DNA from: Gordoniibacillus kamchatkensis
Lineage (GTDB): Bacteria; Bacillota; Bacilli; Paenibacillales; NBRC-103111
DNA: 64,000 bases
Direction: 5' to 3'
Assembly: GCF_000829455.1 (NCBI RefSeq)
Contig: NZ_JXAK01000001.1
Location: 1-64,000, forward strand
The position numbers and the translations under genes were made by a program. Shown in pieces: positions 9,266 to 17,219 of this stretch. A model generated the notes under the pieces. The model did no database searches, was not told the origin of the DNA, and saw nothing but the letters and a program-made list of their open reading frames with translations. Position 1 is the first letter of the stretch. Each line of letters begins with the position of its first letter.

Positions 9266-9544
9266 TTATTTGCGGAATTGCAGCTGCTTGCTCTTTCCTT
9301 GCAGCGTTTTTTCCAGCTGCCATTTCTTCATTCGGCCGATGCGGCCGAGCTCCTCGCGCGTCTCTTCGTCGACGCCGAGAATGGCGTGCAGGTGCGCCGC
9401 TACGACGAGCAGCGCAAAGCATATCCAGACGACTCCGAATATCGCCGGGGCCGTCAGCCCTTGTCCCAAATCGAGCCGGGGCACGGCGTAAAACAGCATC
9501 CCAAGCGCAACGCTCATATAAATGACGTTTTTCAGGCCCTTCAC
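9266..9544 (-). CDS. Small two-helix membrane protein of unknown function
   Basis: The chosen start is GTG at 9544, preceded by AAGGGAG about ten bases upstream; this gives 92 residues. Two hydrophobic helices (about residues 5-20 and 33-54) are followed by a charged, probably cytoplasmic tail of about 35 residues rich in Glu, Arg and Lys. A longer version starting at 9622 would add an Arg/Pro-rich leader that does not look natural. It shares a bidirectional terminator with the converging L,D-transpeptidase gene. No family is recognised. Confidence 0.6.
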   Translation of the reverse strand: MKGLKNVIYMSVALGMLFYAVPRLDLGQGLTAPAIFGVVWICFALLVVAAHLHAILGVDEETREELGRIGRMKKWQLEKTLQGKSKQLQFRK

Positions 9545-9652
9545 TTCACGTACACTCCCTTCGTCCTGTATGCCGCTCTGAAGCCGCCTTCTGGGCAGCG
9601 CTGCAGGCTCGTACAGTACCAAGGTATGCGTGCGGAGCGCCGATTATGATAG

Positions 9653-10741
9653 TTACACCGGGGCGCCTTTCGGCTTCGGCTTGCCGCGCAGCAGCGACGC
9701 AGCACGCTTGTAAGCAAGCGTAGCCAGCCAAGGCAAGAGCAGCGACATCATGAACGCCGCCAAGTAATACATATTGAAGCCGAGCAGCGAGCCGGGTTCG
9801 GCGACGCGAGCTTTCCACGTCGACAAAATCCACGGATGCATCAGGTACACGCCGAACGAAGCGATACCGAGCGACGTCAGCAGCGCCGCGGCGCTCGTCC
9901 AGCGGCGCTGCAGCCATAAAGCGAGTCCGATCAGAGCGAACGCGGCAGCGCAGCTGTACAGCATCCATAGGAGCTTATACCATGTATTTTCAAAAGTCGC
10001 GATATTGTATTGGCTTATGATGTACAGGCTGGCGTGGGCGGCGCCGATCGCCGCTCCGAGCGGCAGCAGCCAGGCCATATGGCGCTCGCAAAACGGGCGC
10101 ACCCGATCATAGTAAATGCCCATCCAGCCGCCGAGCGTGAAGAAAAGGAAGTACGTGACGCACAACTCGGCGCTGTACGACACAGGCTGAACCCAATGTC
10201 CGTAAGCGTAAAAACCGCCCTGCACGAGCAGCCCCCACAGCGGCAGCGTGCGGCGGAACCAGGAGAAGCTGCGCGCCAGCCAAAGCAAGGGCGGAAACAG
10301 GACGTAAAACTGGATGATGATGATCATGAAGTACAGATGGTATTTGGCGTCGGCCCACGGCAGCAGGCTGAAAAATTTCGGCCAGTCGACGGCGACGTGC
10401 TGCGGCTGAAACAGCCACTGGTCGTACACGTAATAAAAAAACGACCAGAGCACGTAGGGCACGATCACGGAGCGAACGCGCTTGACGTAAAACGAGCCGA
10501 GTTTTTTCGGGCTCCAGTTGTCGATATAGACGTAAAACAGCACAAGTCCGCTGACAAGGACGAACAGCGGAACGGCGAAAATCCCCATTAAATTTATGAA
10601 GTAATAGAGCAGCTGCGTATGGGAATAGCCCATTTTCACAATGTCGGTGCCTTCCGACGTCGAATGGATGACGACGACGGCCAAGATGGCGAGCGCGCGG
10701 ACGATGTCGAGCTCGCCGATTTTCGCTTTCGGTTTTCCCAT
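9653..10741 (-). CDS. Acyltransferase 3 family membrane protein
   Basis: This is a membrane O-acyltransferase of the Acyltransferase_3 (OafA/YrhL-type) family, which transfers acetyl or other acyl groups to cell-surface sugars. The start MGKPKAKIGELDIVRALAIL places the family's charged-then-hydrophobic opening and the ALAILAVVVIHS helix, with the catalytic-type histidine near residue 21, at the expected N-terminal position. About ten membrane helices follow over 362 residues. The ribosome site is weak and distant (GGAGAGG about 18 bases upstream), so the start is uncertain; upstream codons would add an Arg-rich segment. The substrate cannot be inferred from context. Confidence 0.8.
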   Translation of the reverse strand: MGKPKAKIGELDIVRALAILAVVVIHSTSEGTDIVKMGYSHTQLLYYFINLMGIFAVPLFVLVSGLVLFYVYIDNWSPKKLGSFYVKRVRSVIVPYVLWSFFYYVYDQWLFQPQHVAVDWPKFFSLLPWADAKYHLYFMIIIIQFYVLFPPLLWLARSFSWFRRTLPLWGLLVQGGFYAYGHWVQPVSYSAELCVTYFLFFTLGGWMGIYYDRVRPFCERHMAWLLPLGAAIGAAHASLYIISQYNIATFENTWYKLLWMLYSCAAAFALIGLALWLQRRWTSAAALLTSLGIASFGVYLMHPWILSTWKARVAEPGSLLGFNMYYLAAFMMSLLLPWLATLAYKRAASLLRGKPKPKGAPV

Positions 10742-11117
10742 GGTGCCGATTTGAACCTGCCTCTCCAGGCGTCTGCCGGCTTGTCTGCGGCGCGCCTTCC
10801 GGTAATCGTAATGATTATAGGGCGTCCTGCCCCGGTCATGCAACCGGTATTTGCGCGGCCCGACTTAGGCCTGGCGGGGCGGGCGCGCTTGACCGGCGGT
10901 GGGGCGGTGGGGCCGCACCGCCGGCCAGCGGCGGCTTGAGCGGCAGTGACGCCGGCAAGGCGCAGCCCGGTTGGCCTGTGGCGGTTGGGCTGTCGGTTGC
11001 AGCCCGACCGCCCAGCGTTGGTGGGGTGGCGGGGTGGCGGGGCAGCCCGGACGGCCAGGGGAGGCTTGGGCGGTGGTACCGCCCGGCAAGGCGCAGCCTA
11101 GGGCCAGCCGCGCACCG
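10742..11117. other. Very GC-rich gene-free interval
   Basis: No supported gene is seen here. The stretch is extremely G-rich and contains short direct repeats, including GGCAAGGCGCAGCC at about 10954 and again at about 11087, and runs such as GGTGGGGTGGCGGGGTGGCG. Confidence 0.6.
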
Positions 11118-12128
11118 TCAGTCGTCCCCGCTCAGCCGGAGGAGCATGCGTCCCCGCGCTTCGCCCTGCAGCAGCGACCGGAACGCCTGCGGCAGCTCGT
11201 CAAGGCCGAGCTCGCGGTCCAGCAGCAGCTCGGAGCGCTGCGGCTTCCAGTCCGCGGCGAGAAGCTGCCACAGCTCGCGGCGCAGCGGCTGCGGGCAATA
11301 GACGGAGTCGATGCCGAGCAGACTGACGCCGCGCAGGATAAACGGGAACACGGTGGCGGCGAACTCCGCCCCGCCCGTGAGCCCGCTCAGCGCGACCGCT
11401 CCGCCGTAGCGGAGCGAGCCAAGCAAGGCCGGCAGCGCGGCCCCGCCGACGGGGTCGATGGCGCCGGCCCACAGCTGCTTGCGGAGCGGCTTGCTGTCCC
11501 CGGCCGGGGACAGCTCGTCGCGCGCAAGGACGGTGCCGGCGCCGAGCTGGCGCAGCCACGCGTGCGCGGCGGCTTTGCCCGTAACGGCGGCAACGGCGTA
11601 GCCTTGCGCCGAGGCAATCGCGACGGCGGCGCTGCCGACGCCGCCCGTCGCGCCGGTGACGAGCACCGGCGCGTCGCCGTCCGGGCGCAGCCGTGCGCTT
11701 CGAGGCGGTGCAGCGACAGCGCCGCCGTGAAGCCGGCGGTGCCGAGCAGGGCCGCCTCGCGCAAGGATAGCCCGGCGGGCAGCTGCACGAGCCAGTCGCC
11801 CGGGAGGCGGGCCAGCTCGGCGAAGCGCCGTAATGGCCGGTGCCGAGCTCGTAGCCGGTCGCCAGCACGCGGTCGCCCGCGCGGAAGCGGGCATCCCGCG
11901 AGGCGACGACCGTGCCGGCCAAATCGATGCCCGGCACCATCGGGTACGAACGGACGACGCGCCCGTTCGGGCTGGCCGCAAGGGCGTCTTTATAATTGAC
12001 GCCCGACCACGCCACCCGGACGTGACGTCCCCGTCCGGCAAATTTTCTTCGCGCAGCGCGCGTACGCCGCCCGTGACGGTGCCGTCCGCGCTCCGCTCCA
12101 CTACGTACGCCCGAAACTCCGTTGCCAT
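11118..12128 (-). pseudogene. YhdH/AcuI-type quinone oxidoreductase, three frameshifts
   Basis: The intended product is a zinc-independent medium-chain dehydrogenase/reductase of the YhdH/AcuI type, NADPH-dependent quinone or acrylyl-CoA reductases. The N-terminus MATEFRAYVVE is in one frame. [20 protein letters not shown] and [12 protein letters not shown] are in a second. [20 protein letters not shown] is in a third. The Rossmann motif [14 protein letters not shown] and the C-terminus return to the first. The shifts lie near 12020, 11826 and 11691. Each is repaired by adding one G or C inside a short run, and no in-frame stop or missing segment is otherwise seen. Three identical-type losses in a very GC-rich gene suggest base-calling error, but real decay cannot be excluded. 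Confidence 0.85.
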
Positions 12129-12329
12129 GCCGCATTCCTCCCGTTGCGGCCGCGCTTCGGCTCCACAATGTGCCGCCGAATGCCGTACGCCGCATGCTTG
12201 TTTTGATGACTGCTTTCCATTATAGCATTTGGCGGCGGCAAGCTCGAACCGGAACGGCCCGCAGCGCCGCGAGTGACCGCCCCAAAACCGCCTTCGCCCC
12301 CGAACGTTGTGGCAGAAGGAGGATTGACT

Positions 12330-13295
12330 ATGAAATTGGCAATGACAAAACGAAAGATCATCATGCTCGTAAGCATCGTCAGCGCGGTGCTGCTGCTGTG
12401 CGGCTGGACCGCCTTCGCGGCGACGTCGTCAGGCACGGCGAGTTCTGCCTCGCTGACCGGCTCGTTCAAGTCGCTTTCTTCGGACGGCACACATTTGATA
12501 GCCACAACCGACAAAGGGGAGCAGACGCTGACGCTGGCCAAATCGGTATGGGTGTACCGCGACGGCCATAAGGCGCAGCTGTCGGACCTGAAGCCGGGAG
12601 ACCGGATCGAAGTCATCGTCAACAGCAAAAATCAAGCGGCCTACATCAAAGCTGCCGCAGAGCAGCCGTCCGCACCGGCGCCGCAACCCGGAACGCAGTC
12701 GCCGCAGCAGACGGCAAATCCACAAGCGCCGGCTGCTGCCGTTCAGCCTGCTCCGCCGGCAACCGTCGCACCGTCTGCGACCGCGCCTTCCGCTACCGGA
12801 CCGGCCGCAACGTCGCCGCAAGCGACAAAGCCGGTTGCCGGTTTGGACGGTTTGGAGCTGAAAATAGACGGCGAGCATTTCAAGCTGCAAATCCAGCCCA
12901 ATCACGGTCCCGGCGGCACTCGCTACGAGCTGAATCTGAAGCCGGAAGGCGGCGCCCCCGTTCATCTTAAAGGCGATGAAGCCGCCGCCTGGATCAAAGA
13001 TTTGCTCGGGTCCGTCGACATAAGCGCTGCCGATGCCCAGAAGCAGCTGCTGCAAGCGATCGCCGACCGGTTCGGCGTCAATGCCGGCAAGCTTCATATT
13101 CAGATGAACGGCGCCGTCATGCAACCTTCTGTTTCTGTGCCTGTACAGCCTCAGCAAGCCGCCGATGACGATCATGAAGATGATTACGACGACGATCACG
13201 ACGGCGGGAAATCGGCCGACCACAGCAACCCAGCGATCCAGAAGCCGGAGTCGAAGCAAAAGCACGGCAATGGACACGACAAGAAGCACGATTAA
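12330..13295 (+). CDS. Secreted protein with Pro/Ala linker and acidic, His-rich C-terminus
   Basis: The ATG at 12330 follows AGGAGG with ideal spacing and gives 321 residues. Residues 1-27 are a signal peptide or signal anchor (KLAMTKRKIIMLVSIVSAVL). Residues 35-95 form a small beta-rich domain (SFKSLSSDGTHLIATT and KPGDRIEVIVNS). A Pro/Ala/Thr/Gln linker follows at about 100-165, then a second folded region at about 170-265. The last 50 residues are packed with Asp, His and Lys (DDDHEDDYDDDHDGG), which suggests metal or polyelectrolyte binding outside the membrane. The function is unknown. It is monocistronic and is followed by a copy of the 13.3-kb structured repeat. Confidence 0.7.
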   Translation: MKLAMTKRKIIMLVSIVSAVLLLCGWTAFAATSSGTASSASLTGSFKSLSSDGTHLIATTDKGEQTLTLAKSVWVYRDGHKAQLSDLKPGDRIEVIVNSKNQAAYIKAAAEQPSAPAPQPGTQSPQQTANPQAPAAAVQPAPPATVAPSATAPSATGPAATSPQATKPVAGLDGLELKIDGEHFKLQIQPNHGPGGTRYELNLKPEGGAPVHLKGDEAAAWIKDLLGSVDISAADAQKQLLQAIADRFGVNAGKLHIQMNGAVMQPSVSVPVQPQQAADDDHEDDYDDDHDGGKSADHSNPAIQKPESKQKHGNGHDKKHD

Positions 13296-13325
13296 GCGAC
13301 TTATAGCAGCTAATGTAGCAAAGAA

Positions 13326-13420
13326 ACAACGGCTTACGCCGTACTTAGGACAGGCGCGTTTCCCAATGAAATATAAGCAGGGTTATAGAGCACAGCTACA
13401 TAACCTTGCTTATATTTGAA
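13326..13420 (+). repeat. Structured repeat element, copy 1
   Basis: This is a copy of a hairpin-rich element seen five times in the window. It begins with AACGGCTTACGCCGT (hairpin GGC-ttac-GCC), followed by CTTAGGACAGGCGCGTTT. It ends with a long hairpin whose 18-base arms (13369-13386 and 13400-13417) pair with a single G-T wobble. Compared with copy 3, the first 35 bases are nearly identical while the final hairpin differs completely. No gene follows closely on this strand. It could be a structured RNA or a mobile palindromic repeat. Confidence 0.6.
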
Positions 13421-13766
13421 CAAAAACGGCCGGCTGTCTGGCGCACCGCCAACCTGCAGTACCTCATTGCCAGTAAACCAAGTCTTTGCGGCCATAAGCT
13501 GGCTTAATTCTCCTCCGAATACAAGCCCTGATCCCGAACTGACGTCGCTGACTGAGGAAATAAAGCCCATGTTCTCTATAGAGAGACTTTACAGGCGCTG
13601 ATGTTGAGCCAATATGAAAAAAACGGCCATTTATCGCCCCAGAAGTCGCTCCTTGCGAATTTTCGTCGCTATTGATGGAATATTCGGTCTTTGTACGTTC
13701 ATTTCGTCAAATCTGAGTCTAACAGCGTCCCGCATGACGCTTTATAGAGAACCTATTCGTTAAAAT

Positions 13767-13975
13767 GAGCAACACTGCTCCTGAATCAGTGCAACCCCAT
13801 TCCTGAAACAGAAACAAATCCTGTTCCTGAAACAATGCTCCTGAAAAAGAACAGACCCTGTTCCAGAAACAGAGCAACACTGCTCCTGAACATAGCAACC
13901 CTACTCCTAATTCATAGCAACCTGCTCCTGAATCAGAGCAACCCCGCTCCAGAAACCGAGCAACCTGCTATGCCT
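13767..13975. repeat. Tandem array of small hairpins
   Basis: About nine degenerate units of roughly 20-27 bases share the pattern GAGCAACACTGCTCCTGAA. Many units contain a mini-palindrome, for example GAGCA-acac-TGCTC, and others show paired changes such as GAACAG-acc-CTGTTC. The region is A-rich and lower in GC than its surroundings. It lies in a gene-free gap of nearly 900 bp (13296-14184) together with structured repeat copy 1. Confidence 0.65.
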
Positions 13976-14125
13976 CATTGCCGGCGAGCCCAGTTCTGCT
14001 GCAGACGAGCGGCCTCAAGCTTTCCGCAGCGGAACTCGGCCTCGCAAGCAACTAAGTTTATATCCACGAGCGAAACGTCATTTTACCTTCATAAATGAAC
14101 AAGGTTAAACCTTTCCGCATACAGC

Positions 14126-14172
14126 AAAAATGCCTTCGGGATCACAACCGGATGACCCCGAAGGCATTTTTC
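14126..14172 (-). terminator. Terminator of the class A PBP gene
   Basis: Long arms AAAAATGCCTTCGGG and CCCGAAGGCATTTTT flank a loop of about 15 bases. The T-run follows the stem when read on the minus strand, just beyond the PBP stop codon. Confidence 0.85.
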
Positions 14173-14184
14173 CCCATACGCAGC

Positions 14185-16145
14185 TTACTTCCTCTTCCCT
14201 TTTCCCCGCCCATGGTCGTTCCCCGGCCTATCTGCCGGTGCCGCAGCTGCAGCCGTCGGCGCGTCTGCGGGGGCTTCCCCGACGGCCGGTGGGTCGAACG
14301 GCACGACCGGCTTTTGCGCCAGAGCGCGCGACATGATTTCCTTGAACAGCATCGCAGGAACGGCTCCGCCGGACGTCGTCAAATAATGGTCCCTGTCGGT
14401 ACGGTCATAGCCTACCCAGATCGCCGCCGTCAGCTCGGGCGTGTAGCCGACGAACCAGGCATCTTTGGCGGCGTTTGTGTCCAGTCCTGCGAACTCCTTC
14501 GTGTCCGGCAGCTGGGTCGTGCCGGATTTCCCGGCAACCGGCCGGTTCATCGCCGCATTCCTGCCGGTGCCGCGCGCCACGGCATCCTGCAGCATCGACG
14601 TCATCGCATAAGCTGTACCGGGCTGCATCGCTTGCGTTCCTTGCCGGCTCGCTTCGATCAAGACGTGCCCGTCGCCGGTTTCGATTTTGGCGATCGTGTG
14701 CGCCTCGTGCAGCACCCCTCCCGCCGCGAAGGCGCTGAACGCCTGGGCCATCTGCAGCGGCGAGACGCCTTCCGACAAGCCGCCGAGCGCGATGCCGAGC
14801 TGCCGGTCCTGTTTCGGCAAGACGATGCCGAGCCGCCCCGCGAATTCGAGCCCGCGGTCGATGCCGATTTCGTGCAGCAGCCACACCGCCGGCACGTTCC
14901 AGGACGAGACGATCGCTTCCTGCATCGTGACTTGGCCCCGCGCCTGGTGGTCCCAATCGCGCGGCTCGTAGCCGTCGATATTGAGCTCGCCGTCGTAGAG
15001 GGCGGAAGCCGGAGTGTAGCCCGCCTCCAGCGCCGGACCGTAAACAACGATCGGCTTGAACGAGGAGCCGGGCTGCCGACGCAGCTGGGTCGCATGGCTG
15101 AAGCCGCGAAAAACGCTGCCGCCGCGTCCGCCAGCCACGGCGCGAACGCCGCCGTCGTGCTGATCCAGCACGACGGCTCCGCTTTGGATCAGCTGATCGG
15201 CTTGCTTGCCGGGAACAAGCTGTCGTCCTTATACACATCGTCAACCGCATTCTGCACCGCGGGATCCAGCTCCGTCGTAATGCGCAATCCGCCGGTAAGC
15301 AGCTGTTCCTCGGTGAAACCGTAACGGTCCGCCGCTTCGCTCATAACGGCGTCGACGTAAGCGGGGTAACGCCCCTTAAGGCCGTCGCCCTTGCCGCTTT
15401 TAACGACGCCAAGCGGCGCCGCCTTGGCCCGCTCGTACGCTTCGGCGGTAATTTTCCCCTGGTCGCGCATAAGCGCCAGCACCGTATTCCTTCGTTCGAG
15501 CGCCTGCGCCTCGTCCCGCAGCGGCGAGTACCGGCTCGGCGCCTTCGGCAGCGCAGCGAGCAGCGCGGCCTCAGGCAGCGTCAGGTCTTGCACGTTTTTG
15601 CCAAAATACGTTTTGGCCGCGCTCTGCACGCCATAGCTGCCTTCGCCTAAATAAATGCTGTTCAAGTACAGCTCGAGAATGTCGTCCTTGCCGTACGTCA
15701 TGTCGATCTTCAGCGCGTAGGCGGCTTCGCGCAGCTTGCGGCCGAGCGTTTTGTCCGCGTTCAGAAACAGGTTCCGGGCGAGCTGCTGCGTAATCGTGCT
15801 CGCTCCTTCGGAATAGCCGCCCCGCAGCACGTCGCGCACAAGCGCGCGGACGACGGACTGCACGTCGACGCCGGGATGCTCGAAAAACCGTTTGTCCTCG
15901 ACAGCCACCACGGCGTCGATAAGCGATTTCGGCATTTGCGGCAGCGGCACCGGTTCGATTCGGGACGCCGACAGCTGCGCCGCCGGTTTGCCGTCCCGGT
16001 CCAATATCAGCGTTGGCTCCGGCAGCGGCTCGGCGAGCTTCGACACGTCCAGGCCGCGAATGTATATATAACATGCCAGGAACGATCCCGCACCTGCCGC
16101 AAGAGCGGCTCCGGCGATGATCCAGGCTAAACGGCGTCTTCCCAT
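14185..16145 (-). pseudogene. Class A penicillin-binding protein (PBP1A-like), frameshifted
   Basis: The product is a bifunctional peptidoglycan glycosyltransferase/transpeptidase. The first frame (16145-15189) has a membrane anchor, the GT51 motifs EDKRFFEHPGVD and EGASTITQQLARN, and the start of the transpeptidase linker. The second (15171-14185) carries the penicillin-binding motifs SSFK (SxxK), SWN (SxN) and KSGTT, and a Pro/Ala tail ending in a basic GRGKGKRK stretch. Adding one G at about 15200 joins the halves into one protein of about 653 residues with no gap. The start has AAGGAGGA eight bases upstream. The gene lies downstream of a 57-residue membrane protein and a c-di-AMP riboswitch on the same strand, so it may be part of that transcript. 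Confidence 0.88.
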
Positions 16146-16248
16146 CCGATTCTTCCTCCTTGCCCTGCTACAACATTCGCAAGTCGAAGGAAGAATGCGA
16201 CCCCGCCGCTATCCCAAAATTTGCCGCACGATCGGTCCGGGTGCGGTT

Positions 16249-16422
16249 CTATTTGATCAAAAATGCCCCGATGAGCGTCGCAAACAGCAGCGCCTGCACG
16301 AAAGAAACGGAAAGCCTCTTGGCCCAAAGCGCGTTTCTGGCGGCACCCCGGCCAAAGTCGATAAACGACAAGAAAAGAAGCCCGATAATGAAAAAGCAGA
16401 CGAACAAAAAGCCGATGACCAC
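16249..16422 (-). CDS. 57-residue membrane protein
   Basis: A GTG start at 16422 is preceded by a perfect AGGAGGT six bases upstream, giving a 57-residue protein with two hydrophobic helices (about residues 2-20 and 40-55) and a short charged connector containing RGAARNALWAKR. A longer reading exists but lacks a ribosome site and crosses a terminator. It is about 100 bases upstream of the PBP1A gene on the same strand and downstream of a c-di-AMP riboswitch. The function is unknown; context suggests a role in envelope turgor or wall synthesis. Confidence 0.65.
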   Translation of the reverse strand: MVIGFLFVCFFIIGLLFLSFIDFGRGAARNALWAKRLSVSFVQALLFATLIGAFLIK

Positions 16423-16500
16423 GCAGCTACCTCCTATCTGTTCAACATGCTTTTCAAGGCCAGCGTTCGTCTCCGGCGACGGCAATCGGTCGGTCGGAAC

Positions 16501-16545
16501 AAAAAAAAGAAGCCGGCGGAAGAGGAACTCTCCGCGCGGCTTCTT
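16501..16545 (-). terminator. Intrinsic terminator between riboswitch leader and the 57-residue gene
   Basis: Read on the minus strand, arms AAGAAGCCGCGCGGA and TCCGCCGGCTTCTT are followed by eight Ts. It lies in the leader between the c-di-AMP aptamer and the small membrane protein gene, so it could be the switchable terminator or the end of a short leader RNA. Confidence 0.8.
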
Positions 16546-16555
16546 CGGACACGGT

Positions 16556-16667
16556 AAAAAAGCTTCCTTTCGGAACCCTCTCCACGAAGGATGGCCTTGC
16601 GCAAGAGGTAGCTTTTCATGCCGAATCAGGAAGCTGTTCAAGAAAGATTACTACTTTCTGATTCGGT
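16556..16667 (+). repeat. Structured repeat element, copy 2
   Basis: The first half contains an outer pairing AAGCT/AGCTT enclosing the hairpin TTCC-tttc-GGAA and the conserved TCCACGA and TGCGCAA. The second half is a hairpin with perfect 9-bp arms CCGAATCAG (16621-16629) and CTGATTCGG (16658-16666). It matches copy 4 over its whole length at roughly two bases in three. It lies between the yheCD array and the minus-strand c-di-AMP aptamer, so it is also the antisense of that leader. Read on the minus strand, the first hairpin is followed by six Ts and could act as a terminator. Confidence 0.65.
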
Positions 16668-16707
16668 AAATAACCGTGACGGTCTGCACGATAGACGTTG
16701 CCTCTCT

Positions 16708-16862
16708 GAACGCTTACGAGGTTAGCTGTCGGATTCGGGCGTGAGAGTCGCCCTACCCGGCTGTCGCCAGGATTCACCCCATGAACGGAAAACGCCGCAA
16801 AAGACGCCCGCACGTTCGCTTCGGTTCCCCCGCCTCCTGTAACGGAATTCAGCGAATAAAAC
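16708..16862 (-). ncRNA. c-di-AMP riboswitch (ydaO/yuaA family)
   Basis: Read on the minus strand, the segment has the hallmark blocks of the ydaO/yuaA aptamer: CGCTGAATTCCGTTAC, GCGGGGGAACCG, GGGGTGAATCC, GTAGGGCGACTCTC and CGACAGCTAACCTCGTAAGC. The class binds cyclic di-AMP and usually turns off wall hydrolase or osmolyte genes. The nearest genes on this strand are a 57-residue membrane protein and a class A PBP, with two hairpin terminators in between (about 16556-16580 and 16501-16545). The aptamer call is strong; the assignment of its target gene is inferred. Confidence 0.9.
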
Positions 16863-16896
16863 AATCGGTATCTCGTTATTTCAATTCATGAATCGT

Positions 16897-16925
16897 ATCT
16901 TACGCCTGAGCCGGATTATTGTAAA
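16897..16925 (-). promoter_or_regulatory. SigA-type promoter for the c-di-AMP riboswitch transcript
   Basis: On the minus strand TTTACA (16920-16925) and TAAGAT (16897-16902) are separated by exactly 17 bases, about 35 bases before the aptamer. Confidence 0.5.
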
Positions 16926-17219
16926 GGAGGACGGGGGCGCCTGGTGCGAACTAAAACGCTGTATTGCACATAAGATAGCGCTTTCTCTCTACCGGCTCTT
17001 GGCGAACCTCGCGAATTCTCGCTAATGCTTATGTTTACGCAGCAACCGGCTCGCATAAACGCGTGCCGGCGACGCTCGCACGAACGGCGGAAAGCCGCTG
17101 GCGCCTCATTTTCCGGTCATCGGTCTGGCACCAAGGAAAATATGTCCTCATATGATGGAGTAGTTTACCCATGCATAAGGCGTGCGCGACTTCGGTGCCA
17201 GAAAGGAGACGATCCGCTC

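Noticed and set aside
10860-11110. G-rich stretch as a coding region
   Set aside because: Long frames exist on both strands but consist of low-complexity Gly/Arg/Pro runs from short repeats, with no start site or motif.
13334-13570. 78-residue minus-strand frame beginning MGFISSVSDVSSGSG
   Set aside because: The sequence looks protein-like, but it has no ribosome site, its last third is simply the inverted repeat of structured repeat copy 1, and I recognise no relatives. It could be a gene remnant; evidence is too thin for a call.
13767-13975. CRISPR-like appearance of the tandem units
   Set aside because: Units are degenerate and contiguous without unique spacers, and no cas gene is nearby.
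16616-16864. 82-residue minus-strand frame
   Set aside because: It lies entirely within the c-di-AMP aptamer and its flank, which explain the conservation of this sequence.
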